Below are positions 22,434-32,456 of a DNA stretch of 64,000 nt, in pieces (the stretch's first letter is position 1; every line of letters starts with the position of its first letter). Source of the DNA: Tieghemiomyces parasiticus (Eukaryota; Kickxellomycota; Dimargaritomycetes; Dimargaritales; Dimargaritaceae); assembly GCA_027575765.1 (NCBI GenBank), contig JANBPT010000035.1, forward strand, positions 37,709-101,708, in the 5' to 3' direction. The translations under genes were made by a program, and so were the position numbers. The notes beneath the pieces are model-generated. The model saw only the letters and a list, made by a program, of their open reading frames with translations, was not told the origin of the DNA and did not search any database.

Positions 22434-24218
22434 GATTTGTGGAGCTGTGGTAGGGGTCACAAGGGAGACAAAAAGACAAGGAGGTAGTCCTGCAAAGTTT
22501 TTGTAAGTGAAGGGAGGAGGGAGAGGGCCGCAGATGGCCCTGGGGTGAGTAACCAAGGTGGGGTGGAACCCAAGGGGAGGGGGGAAGATATCAGATGGTT
22601 TACTATTGTTTTATTGAGGACAGTCAGACAGGTATATATAGGAATAAGGTATAGACTGGTCCGACTCTACAAAGTAAGCCTGGCTTGTTCCAGCTAGGTG
22701 GGGCGGCACCTAGCCCATTGGATGGTACTAACAATAAGAACTAGCACTGGGTATGAGAGCCCTAAGATAATGGAGGTCAGCCAAGAGAGGAAAACGAAAG
22801 GGAAGGCTGACTGGTGGAATATTAGCAAATAGTTGCAGCTTGCGCCTTCCATGCTGGTTCATGGTAGAATGGAGTTCCATTGGAAGGACCATGTACTTAT
22901 GGCATGGTTGGCTTGAGCGCTTTTATGCAAGTAGGGTTAGTGTTAATTGTTTTCTACCAATGGCATGCATTATAGCACAGCCATTGGAAGACTTGGCATT
23001 TGCCAGACAACAGGAGCCCTCACTTTTTTAGGTCTCTTGAAGGTTCTTAACCACTTGGTATACCTGCCAGTATGTCTCGTTTTGATATAATAACCTTGCC
23101 ACTTGTGGGAATGGCATCTGCAAGGTATCCACCACTGCCACCCATGTATAGAGATCCTCCTGTAGCACATGGGAAATTCCACTATAGGGCATGGGAATTC
23201 CTGCATAGGTTTCCTCACCAGTTACCCTGAACCTACCCTGGCAGTAGCACTTTAAGGTTACATTGCCTTTGATCATATGGTCACAAGCCCAACATCCTAT
23301 AGACATCTAGATTGTTGTCCTATTATCTAGACTTGTTGCTGACTAATTATACAACCTGTCCTATTGTTCTTGAGGTTATGTCCTTGAGAGATCATTGTTC
23401 TGTTCCTGCTCAACCTTTGTCTTGCCACCTGGGATTAAGTGGTACCAATTGCAGGTATCACTAATGCCATTGTCATTTGGGTATTTACCTTCATATATAT
23501 ACCCTGGGCACCTGCTCTTCTATGTTCTGGGAGTGTTTGCCCTGCCTTGCCTCCAGGCAACCCCCTCAAGTTTCCCTTGGTTCATTTGTACTTTCTTGCC
23601 CCAAGTATTTTCTACCTTAATGAAGCTCATCTCTCTCATCTGTTAAGATAGTGATTAGGTTACTGAAGTATCTGACCTTAGGGTTTAATATCTAGGTAAC
23701 CTTCACAGTTTTGTGATGTCAACCCCAGCTTTGACTCTTGAAGGTTTATAGGAGGTCACAACTATAACTGGAAAAAGTTTAAAATATGAAACTCAATGAA
23801 AAAACCTTAGGAAGAGGTTCCAAAAGGGTTAGCCATGTAAGACATTATCTCAATGTATGCAGATCCTTTATGGCCTGTCTACTATATAATCTGGTCCCAG
23901 GTATCAAAATGCAGGGCCTGGCAGCTTTTTCTGTACTTTCTTATTTTTGTAGTGGCACCCATCGCCACTTTCATTTAGTAAACTTATGTTAGCATCAACC
24001 CTTTAAGCCTGTTTAATATTTTTGCCATTACTTGCATTTACATCTGTGAATTATCATCCATTTTTATTGTGCATTGCAGATTCGGTTTTTCCACTTCCGG
24101 CAGTATAATTTTGGGTTTTCTATCTTCTTGCTGAGCACCATTTGGAGGACGTATCAGACTCTGAAAAATGGTACACTTCACATAAGAGACAAGAAAATTA
24201 CGAAATCCAAAAATATTA

Positions 24219-24290
24219 GGGCTCAACTGGGAATCGAACCCAGGACCACTCCCACCCTAAGGGAGTATTATACCACTAAACCATTGAGCC
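24219..24290 (-). tRNA. tRNA-Pro (AGG)
   Basis: Minus-strand cloverleaf with acceptor GGCTCAA/TTGAGCC, anticodon stem CTCCC/GGGAG, loop TTAGGGT (anticodon AGG) and T arm CTGGG-TTCGATT-CCCAG. The discriminator is C. A short T run follows on the minus strand at about 24209-24213. There is no intron. LTR-like block B2 begins ten bases beyond the mature 5' end, mirroring the other tRNA-Pro. Confidence 0.94.
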
Positions 24291-24300
24291 ACACAACAGT

Positions 24301-24727
24301 TGAGGAGCCCAGATAGGTATTTCCGCTCCTGAAGATTCCTGAGGGTCGACTCTATTACATAAGGTCAATGATACCAAATAGAGTTGACTACAAGGACCAG
24401 GGTAAAAGACTGAGGCCTTGGGAATGGAAACAATTCAATTATGCACCACCGGCAGATTTCCCACCAGCTGATGGTCTAAATGTCCCATGACCTAGACAAC
24501 CTATTGTTCTACAACTTTTTGATTTATTATGTTTCATACCTGGAAGGGCCAATAGGCAAAATGGCAAACCTGGGAGTGGCCAGCCAGGCTACAACTTTAT
24601 TGAGGATTCAGAATTATTATTTATAGCCTGAGCTCCAGCACCTCTAAGCTTGGGGAGTGTTTTACCAACCCTGCCTCAGGGTACTATTCTTTATTAAATT
24701 TACTATTGCCAAACTACGCTTCACACA
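24301..24727 (+). mobile_element. Solo LTR-like repeat B2, upstream of tRNA-Pro(AGG)
   Basis: About 427 bp from TGAGGAGCCCAGATAG to CTTCACACA. It is the uninterrupted reference copy for B1 and for the start of B3. It is the closest of four blocks (B2, C, A2, B3) lying head to tail in the same orientation away from the tRNA. Confidence 0.68.
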
Positions 24728-24729
24728 GT

Positions 24730-25208
24730 TGTGAAGCCAAGCACGGCTTATCACTTTGAGGAGCTGGAATAGGCCGCGCCTATACAACCATCAAAAATAA
24801 CAAAAGAAAAGAGACCGGGCGACCTCTGGGAGAGGCCCGGAAGAGACGGGGGGCTAGCCAGGCCCTCCACCAATTAGTGTTAATCTTTTAGTATAGTCAT
24901 AGTATAAAAGTCGGACCCAAGTATGTAACACAGGGCGGGCAGCTTATTCCCAATTTCTGTCCCATAGTGCCATCCGTTGGCACTATTCCATTAGTAAAGT
25001 CTAGTACCAATATTCTCTTAATCTTGCTTGTTGGTAACGTTTTCTAGATTTTGCATCAAGGTTTTCTCTGTCAATAGTTAACCTATCAAACTTTGCGTTA
25101 CAGATTTGGACGGCCCTGGTCCAACTGTATCTTCCCAAACTCTCCACTTCGTTTTGGAGGTTCTTTTGAAAGCGGGACCGGCTTCCAGATACCAGTCCGC
25201 TTTACACA
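24730..25208 (+). mobile_element. LTR-like repeat C
   Basis: Bounded by the shared junction type: starts TGTGAAGCCAAGC after B2's CACA plus GT, and ends TTTACACA before GT and A2. It has a TATA-like AGTATAAAAG at 24901-24910 and a possible hairpin GTGCCATCCGTTGGCAC near 24970. A loosely similar tract lies around 23870-24130. No full second copy is seen, so its status as a separate LTR family rests on position and ends. Confidence 0.5.
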
Positions 25209-25210
25209 GT

Positions 25211-25624
25211 TGTGGTGCCAACACCTGCTTTGCCTCTTGAAGGCATTTGACAGGCATGTCAACATTGGCAAAGCGTAAACATTAGCCAATTCCTTTGTGG
25301 AGAAGGCTAGGATTAAGGTTTAAGGTTACACGCCTTATGCAGGGGGATGCAGATCCTTTCCCCGCTCACCAGTATAAAAGCAAGCCCATGCAGTTAGGCA
25401 AGGGCTTACAAGCTATTTTTTCCTATCTTTCGGTTTATTTTAGTAAAAATTTATTCTTTTATTTTTATCAACAACTAACAGTGGAATGATCCCATACTAT
25501 TTACATTTTGCTGTTAACATAAACAACCCTGCCTGTTGACATTTTCTCTCTGACTTGCCATTAGGCCCAGACCATTGTTGCATATGGCCTAACCAAAAAC
25601 CTCTGCCCAGGGCCAAGCACCTTA
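25211..25624 (+). mobile_element. LTR-like repeat A2
   Basis: Second copy of block A (see 20768-21172). It starts TGTGGTGCCAACACC and has an intact TATA-like AGTATAAAAG at 25371-25380, about 160 bp from its start, placed as an LTR promoter would be. The two copies differ by many substitutions and small indels, so neither insertion is recent. Confidence 0.65.
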
Positions 25625-25627
25625 TGT

Positions 25628-26403
25628 TGTGGAGCCCAGATAGTTATTGGGGCTCCTGAAGATTCCTGGTTCAGTAGGGCTCTAGGGAAGGTCAGTCCAA
25701 TTTAACCAGTGTAACTACAAGGGCCTGGGTGAAGGACTGAAGCCTTGGAAAAGGCAACACTTTGATTCTTACCAGCAGCTGATGGGCCCAATTCCCATGA
25801 TCTAAGGTGTTCTATGATGTCATAAATATTTAAACTATTGTATTTCGTTTATGAGGGTTACTGTGGTACCCACAAAGTAACCACCCAACCACACAACCAT
25901 GCAATGTCCACCCACTGAGGATGCAACTTGCAGATCCCCTGCCACTACTGCCCAAGGTCACCAGTTGACCAGATTAACCTAGGTCCTGTCACCCCCCCTC
26001 TAGTTTCTTCTCCACCTGTTAACTTACTTTACATACTATTTGACATTTGTGGTACCCCTGCTCTATCTCTCTCTCCATGCCCACCACACTTCTTACACTC
26101 TTGCTCTATCCATCTTGGTCCTTCTCACTTGCACCAGCCTTATGTTTGCTTTTAACCTTGCTACTGTTCACTGCTCTAGTCCTTGTGCAGCCCTAAGTAA
26201 TGCCTACTATGGCCCCCTGTTTATTAGATGCTAGTACAAGCACCACAGTCACTGGCTGAATGAAAATAAAGGTATCAACTACCACCAGAATAGCTAATAG
26301 GACCATAGCTGGCTGCAGGTGCAAGACCCATATTTATAGCCCGAGCTTCTGTATATCTAAGCTTGGAGTGTGTTTTTCCCCAACCTGCTTCAAGTTACCT
26401 ATG
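25628..26403 (+). mobile_element. LTR-like repeat B3, disrupted
   Basis: Left part (25628-~25850) matches B1/B2 from TGTGGAGCCCAGATAG through the AGCAGCTGATGGGCC-like block. The right part resumes near 26330 with TTTATAGCCCGAGCTTC and CTAAGCTTGGAGTG. About 450 bp of unrelated sequence lies between, probably another insertion. The right boundary is approximate. Confidence 0.5.
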
Positions 26404-26720
26404 TGGTAGCCAAGGAGCACTCTGCAGCAGCCACCCAGTCATCCCACAACACGGTTCACCACCGCCCACACTGCCACCAACTCATGATGATAAACCACCA
26501 GTCCACCTCCACCACTACCCTCACCAAACCCTACGCCGCTCCTTAATGTTCTGCTCTACCTTCCCTCTTCCTTACACCAAGGTCAAATTACCCTCAACTT
26601 ACCCCCCTTCTTCCCTGCAGCCTGACCGCTAACCACCCGCTATCCTTGCAGCAACCACTCCTATTCATCTTAAAGTTCAGCTTACTTTCTTCCAACTTAC
26701 ACCTAAGGCAAATACCATCT

Positions 26721-27626
26721 CCCTCCTCACCTTACACAGCGGCAGCCATTACTCACAGCTAAGCCCTGCCGGCTATGTGAGCCGGCAAGAGGGCATCTCC
26801 ATTAATGTTATCACTATCTTCGTATATATTATTTGCCATACCAATCACCCCCGGTTTCCTACCTACCACAGAGGTGCAAGGTAGCTAAAAGATAAAGATA
26901 ATATCATAAAGTAGATTTGTTGACCTATATAGCCGGGGGATGCTCTGAATCTGTCGTGTCCCTGGTTTGATTGACTTGGTGGCTGGCGGGTAACTAGGAG
27001 TCACTTCGTCGGACCAATCATCGGTGTTGGGGAGGCGAGATGTTCCTGCAAGGCGTCGCTGTGGCTTGCAGGGTTCTTGTCTGATTCTACCGGTCAGCTT
27101 TTCAGATGCTGACAGTCAGGGCTATAACCGGATGTTTTGGTTATGACCGTTCGGATTGGGTTGCATATAATACGTCTTCTATTCAAGAATAGTGGCCTAC
27201 TTCGCAACCCAGGGTTGCTAGCTAGAATTATTTTTTTGCATCAGATTACTTCCAAACCATGGTATGATCACCAAGCGGCTAGGCGTTTGACCCTGGGTCT
27301 AATATGGATTCTCTATATGCGTCGGGCTTCTGGCTACGTCACTGAGGGGCCAGCTTTCTTTTTTCTTTTTCATATTTATGGGTGGAAACACTGAAACGGA
27401 AGTGTAATCTCCTTGGATGCCGCTGACCGACCAGGAATCGCCATTCCTTCCCATTTAACGCTGTTCGCTACCTTTCGTCACCTTACCGTTAGCAGCCCCA
27501 ACCACTCTGCACAATAGTGGTCCGCCGTTGATTTCCTCTTTCAACTCTACGTATTTCGACACGCCATTCGCATTTTTCCAGGTTCCAGCACCCGGCCAGC
27601 CTGTTTTTCGCGATTCGGAACTGGCC
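26721..27626. other. Right flank of the island / ARL5 upstream region
   Basis: About 0.9 kb without a recognisable gene. The right part is pyrimidine-rich just before the ARL5 start and probably contains its promoter and leader. A short ORF at 27137-27394 has no recognisable features. Confidence 0.35.
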
Positions 27627-28818
27627 ATGGGCCTACTTGCCTCCCGCATTCGCTGCCTCTTCGGTGCCCAGGACTACCGTCTGGTCATTATCGGGCTCGA
27701 CAATGCCGGCAAAACCACTATACTATACAAATTGTAAGTAACAACTACTTTAAATGGCGGGTCAATGCCGAGTAAGGAGGCTTACTCGCTTCCTCGCCGT
27801 ACCGGCCTGCTCGCGCATGGCCTGGGGACTAACCCCAAATATTCACTTGGCACGGCCCTACCTGCTCCATTAAATGATACCCCACGACCAGGATTTCCGA
27901 TGCCGACGTGGCGACGGCGCCCACAATAGGCTGTAACGTCGAGGTAAGTGACGTCCCTGCTGCAGGGTTGTCCAGGCGGGACAGTTTGGAGTGTCCTGCT
28001 CCTTGATTGGCACCAACCCAGAGGGTTTTACCCAACCCCACTCTAATCTTGCCATGGTCATTCTCCATTTCCGTCGAGCAGGAGGTACGCTTTCGAAATA
28101 TACATTTTAGAATCTGGGACGTTGGAGGCCAGGACGCATTGCGAGCGATGTGGTCAGCGTATTATTCTGATACTAAGGTACGTGTCTAAGGAATCGATCG
28201 ACAATGCGGTGATACAAGCGACAGTGCGGGCCTCAGGGCGAGACTCGTCCTCGCGGCTGGGTAAGCTTTGCACTCCTTTCGCCTGGCCCATGTCCCCTGT
28301 ACCGGCCGTATTCACCACATCTTTCCCTTTTATCTACCGCTCCCAGGCCATTATACTCGTCGTGGATAGTTCCGATCACGACCGACTAAATATTGTTAAG
28401 CGTGAACTCTGGCGCATGCTACGTGATGAAGTAAGTAATCTTGCGGGCCCGAATTTCGTAATGGCCTAGGACAGTATATTTGGTGGAGTACTGCGGAATT
28501 TTTTGGAGCCTATATACCCCCCATAAGTCGCAGCCGCTGGTTCCAGGCGCACCAGAGTATGGCCTGGCTAACTCTTCCCTTCCTTGGGACCTCTTTCCAT
28601 ACACCACCTCGCATCTCATCTAGAACACGGGCCGCGCCCCGGTTCTAATATACGCCAATAAGCAGGATACATCAGGTGCCTTGACCGTGGTCCAAATATC
28701 CAATTTACTTGCGCTCACAGATATCCAGGACCGACCTTGGAATATCCAGGCCTGCTCTGCTCTTAAGGGCCAGGGCCTTGTGGAAGGTATGAATTGGGTC
28801 GCAGACCAGATCCGGTAG
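27627..28818 (+). CDS. ARL5: Arf-like small GTPase, ARL5 type
   Basis: Golgi-associated GTPase of the Arf family; ARL5 proteins recruit tethering factors (GARP in animals) for endosome-to-Golgi traffic. Exons 27627-27733, 27892-27943, 28082-28177, 28347-28430 and 28624-28818 give 177 residues (human ARL5 is 179). MG at the start offers an N-myristoylation glycine. G1 is GLDNAGKT (23-30), the switch I threonine lies in APTIGCNVE, G3 is WDVGGQ, and G4 is NKQD after APVLIYA. RNIHFRIWDVGGQDALRAMW resembles ARL5 more than ARF1 or ARL1, but ARL1 remains a possibility. All GTPase residues are intact. Introns are short with GTAAG or GTACG donors. Confidence 0.88.
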
Positions 28819-29547
28819 CGTGAGGTGCATACTTGACCGGACACATAAAATCATCGTTATTATAAATGAGAGCCAAAAATGGGGTAAGGGCGATTTGGGA
28901 TTAGTATCATTTGTACTCGACGACTAGAAAGCACCAATGTTACACGATGAGTATAGTTCCGCACGAAATTGGTGATCAGGTGCAATGTATTGGGCCACAG
29001 CCTCGGAATGCCAAGTCTATTTGGTATGTAGCCTAAACGGGCTACCGGCCGGTCATTCCGGACGATTGGTGGTGATAATTTTCTGTTGGTAGGGGTGAAT
29101 ATTTCCGATGGTGAGGACCTCTTTCACCACGAACTCGCTCCACAACCTACCGGTCGCTATCTCTCTTGATTCGAAAGACTCCTGGCTCAGCTTTCCGGTA
29201 AATCAATTTTTCTACAGTGCTGAGAGCCCCTGACCACCATGGCCAATTGTAGGTCGCAATCTTTCCCCTTTATCTAGTTGTCATCGTCATTGCTTGATTT
29301 GCCCCTGGGGTACCTTGCCATTGCACCCTAACTGCTTGGCCATCATTTGAGCACCAGCTACGTTGGCAGTCTTTAAATTGGGTGACTTGTATTTCGCTAC
29401 CCCATTTAAGGCTGGCTATCCTAGCGATGAGTATTAATTAGGACCAGATCCTCAATTCGATACCGGTCCATTGTCTGTTTAATTAATACTATTATATATT
29501 ATCCATCCAGTCGACTCACCCATGTCCCTTCTTGGTTTGACCTTTTG
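28819..29547. other. ARL5 downstream region
   Basis: About 0.7 kb with no gene recognised, becoming A/T-rich near 29480-29510 just before repeat R copy 2. Confidence 0.35.
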
Positions 29548-30082
29548 TATTTCGCAGAGGTGTTCGCATAGCAGCAGATTTTTTTTGCGCCTGCTGAGAT
29601 TAGAATTTTGGGCTACCCACTCGCCAACTGTGCGTCTTGGGTGACGCGTTGTTTGCACAGGCTGTGGCCAGCCAGTATGCGTCGTCACATTTTGTGCCAG
29701 AACGGGTGGGTCCTGTGTTGTGCCTGTAGCTGTTGATGTCGCCAGATCCTCGGACTGCACCGACAATGCTAGGTAGACGCTATTAGCCATACCAGCCTAG
29801 GTCAATGTCATTGATCGTTGGACAGAGAGCCTCATCTAAGAAATGGATGGGATAACTGCAGTCTGCTGTGGGACCTCGTACTAATAGGCTCGACCTTTTG
29901 CCATCCTGCTAACATTCTCACTGCGCCGTATGTTCATCAATGCAAACTCACACGCAAACGGCTCGGCCCCCTTAAACGCACAATTTTCCTCCATTGAAAC
30001 GTAAATTCACGGGATACACGCTGCAAATACACATTAGTGGCATGGTATCCATCATCGCATGGCGCATACTCGTTTGCAAATA
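29548..30082 (+). repeat. Dispersed ~0.54-kb repeat R, copy 2
   Basis: Same orientation as copy 1 (5078-5615). The minus-strand ORF that starts MANSVYLALSVQSEDL begins at 29790 and runs to 29479, beyond the repeat. The second codon is GCT here and GCA in copy 1, both Ala; a later codon differs (Leu/Arg). The nearly identical core with divergent ends could reflect gene conversion, selection on the core, or a composite origin. Confidence 0.7.
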
Positions 30083-30642
30083 ATAATATGCAACTGACTC
30101 CTAACTGTCGATTGTTACTTACCTCGTCCTCTTTCGGTTTGGCCCTTACGATCATCTAGATACCCACCGTTAGTTTGGTTCTTCGAAGCAAAAACGCGGC
30201 CTACGGTTTCAGGTGTTTTAGTCGGTGAATTGCCCTTCTCTTGTGGGCATGAAAACGCATAAAAAGATTAGTGCACCCGGTATCGTAGACGGGGTTTTCC
30301 CTGGTGGAATAACGCCAATGGCCAAAGTGGACAGGCGAATACGTAGACATCTCGAGATGATCGAGTTGCCAACCAAGTGAGAAAGGTCCAGCGGTCCTCG
30401 GGCTGCATCCAGCGCAAGGCCAAACGCCCTTCGACTTCTTGTCCCTCTATGAGCCCAGGGCGTCCGGGCCTTATCAATCTAGGTCGGTTTCACCAATCCC
30501 CGTATAACTCGCCAGGCTGACCACACTGTTCCAACCCTGCCAGCCTATACCAGTTTCGCAACCCTATGTACCGCTCTCGGAATCCCCCTTTCCACACCTG
30601 CCTCATTCTCACCTTTCTACCATCCGTTCCATCGTTTCCGTC
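30083..30642. other. Upstream region of DAHP synthase
   Basis: About 560 bp between repeat R copy 2 and the DAHP synthase ATG, presumably containing its promoter. No TATA box or recognisable regulatory motif was found; the last 100 bp are pyrimidine-rich. Confidence 0.35.
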
Positions 30643-32019
30643 ATGACCACCAACAACTGGGCCCCCGATTCCTGGACTACCAAGCCGCGCAAGCAAGACG
30701 TGACCTATCCAGATCCGCAGGCCTTCGAGGAGGTGCTCCAGCGACTCGGTAGCTTGCCACCGCTGGTGTGCCCCGAGGAAGTGGTCAAACTCCGGGCGCA
30801 ACTCAGGAAGGTCGCCCTGGGGGAGGCTGTCTTGCTGCAGGGTGGTGACTGCGCCGAGCTATTTGAGTACTGCAACGACGACACGATCCGGAATAAACTC
30901 AAGGTGCTGCTGCAGATGAGTCTGGTGCTGATCTGGGGCACCGGATTGCCGGTGGTACGCATCGCCCGCATGGCCGGCCAGTACGCTAAGCCACGCTCCA
31001 GTCCCTACGAGACAGTAAACGGCACACAGGTCATGTCCTTCCGCGGTGACAATGTAAACGGCTACGAGCTTGACCAGCGCACCCCTGACCCGCAGCGCCT
31101 GCTGAGCGCCTACTTCCACTCGGCCACCACGCTCAACTACGTGCGCGCCCTGCTGCAGGCTGGCTTCGCTGACCTGCACCACCCGCTCTCCTGGAACTTG
31201 GACCACGTTCGCGAGGACAAGCGCCGCGGCGAGTACCAGGCCATTGTTACCCAGCTCATCCAAACCCTGGAGTTTATGCGCACCATTGGGGCGGCCGGCG
31301 ACGACCTAGCTAGCCTCAATACGGCCGACATCTTCATGTCCCACGAGGGCCTGATTCTCGAGTACGAGCAGGCCCTCACCCGCCACCAGCACGCTCGCGG
31401 TACCGACGGCCCGGCCTGGTACAACCTGGGCGCCCACTTTCTGTGGATTGGCGACCGGACCCGCCAGCTTGACGGTGCCCACATTGAATACTTCCGCGGC
31501 ATCCAAAACCCTATCGGCATCAAGTGTGGGCCGACCCTCGAGGCTGCCGAGTTAGTGCGGGTGCTTGACATTGTAAACCCGGACCGCGAAGTGGGTAAGG
31601 TCACCCTCATCTCGCGCTACGGAGCCAACAAGATTCAAGACCACCTCCCGGCCCACATCGAAGCGGTGCGCGCCGCGGGCCACGTCGTCGTCTGGGCGTG
31701 CGACCCCATGCACGGTAACACCGAGACCAGCCCCACAGGAGTCAAGACGCGCAATTTTGACAACATCATGGCCGAGATCAAGGCCTCGGCGAACATCCAC
31801 TCCAGTCTGGGCAGCCGACTCAATGGTATTCACCTCGAACTCACCGGCGACAGCGTCACCGAATGCGTCGGCGGGTCCATGGAGCTAACCCACGGTGACC
31901 TGGCCCAGAACTACACAACCTTCTGCGACCCCCGGCTGAACAACAAACAGAGCCTGGACATTGCCTTCCTGGTTGCGAGCTATTATCAGGAGACCCGTGC
32001 CAAGGACACGGCTGAGTAG
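30643..32019 (+). CDS. Class II 3-deoxy-7-phosphoheptulonate (DAHP) synthase
   Basis: Condenses phosphoenolpyruvate and erythrose 4-phosphate, the first step of the shikimate pathway to aromatic amino acids. Single exon, 458 residues, close to plant and Neurospora type II enzymes. It starts WAPDSWTTKPRKQ, as in this family. The metal ligands are in place: Cys70 in QGGDCAE, His357 in DPMHGNT, Glu399 in HLELTGD and Asp429 in FCDPRLN. KPRSSPYE and SFRGDNVNG match the PEP/substrate loops. No transit peptide is visible, so it is probably cytosolic. It is not related to the class I Aro3/Aro4 type of budding yeast. Converges with KNTC1, 437 bp between stops. Confidence 0.95.
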   Translation: MTTNNWAPDSWTTKPRKQDVTYPDPQAFEEVLQRLGSLPPLVCPEEVVKLRAQLRKVALGEAVLLQGGDCAELFEYCNDDTIRNKLKVLLQMSLVLIWGTGLPVVRIARMAGQYAKPRSSPYETVNGTQVMSFRGDNVNGYELDQRTPDPQRLLSAYFHSATTLNYVRALLQAGFADLHHPLSWNLDHVREDKRRGEYQAIVTQLIQTLEFMRTIGAAGDDLASLNTADIFMSHEGLILEYEQALTRHQHARGTDGPAWYNLGAHFLWIGDRTRQLDGAHIEYFRGIQNPIGIKCGPTLEAAELVRVLDIVNPDREVGKVTLISRYGANKIQDHLPAHIEAVRAAGHVVVWACDPMHGNTETSPTGVKTRNFDNIMAEIKASANIHSSLGSRLNGIHLELTGDSVTECVGGSMELTHGDLAQNYTTFCDPRLNNKQSLDIAFLVASYYQETRAKDTAE

Positions 32020-32456
32020 AGCCGGTCGGCGCCGCACGCGCTGTCTGCTTGATTCCTTTCGCCAGTCACGTCCAATTATCCATAAGTTTTTGAGGCCCCT
32101 AGACCAGCACTTATAACAATGTCCGATCCACTTGAAAAAATTCGTGAATTCACTTGAAATGGAGCTTACGTACCTTGCGTAGCGATCATGTTGATAATGC
32201 GTCAGCGTGAGTCACCTTGGTGAACGAAATGGTAGTACAGATAATGGAGGTGGCCATGACCGATTGAAGGTGCCGAGGGATTCTCCAGACTGACAATTGC
32301 CTCGCCTTGAGTGAGGTTGTCTATGTTCACGTGACATAGATATTGAGGGGTAGGGAAAAGAGCGGCCAGCACCCTGAGAGATCCAGCGGCGAGGCTTCGG
32401 TGGCTATGGCCTGAGAAGGGAGCCAGCGCCGGCAAGAAAAATAAAAAAAGGAGGGC
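32020..32456. other. Convergent DAHP synthase / KNTC1 3' region
   Basis: About 440 bp between two convergent stop codons. It holds both 3' ends; no RNA gene or repeat recognised. Confidence 0.35.

Larger units (their letters stand above)
18300..26720. mobile_element. AT-rich island of nested transposon remnants
   Basis: About 8.4 kb visibly richer in A/T than the flanks. It contains no intact protein gene that I recognise, and holds the tRNA-Pro genes, LTR-like blocks and 132-bp elements annotated separately. Degraded coding-like frames occur on the minus strand at ~18457-19030 (HEEQFSSGNVAMIYRV) and ~22970-23306 (CWACDHMIKGNVTLK); both lack identifiable domains and are broken by stops. Repeated fragments such as GGGGAGTGTTTTTCC near 21755, 22365, 24652 and 26365 are further copies of LTR-family B 3' sequence. 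Confidence 0.7.
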
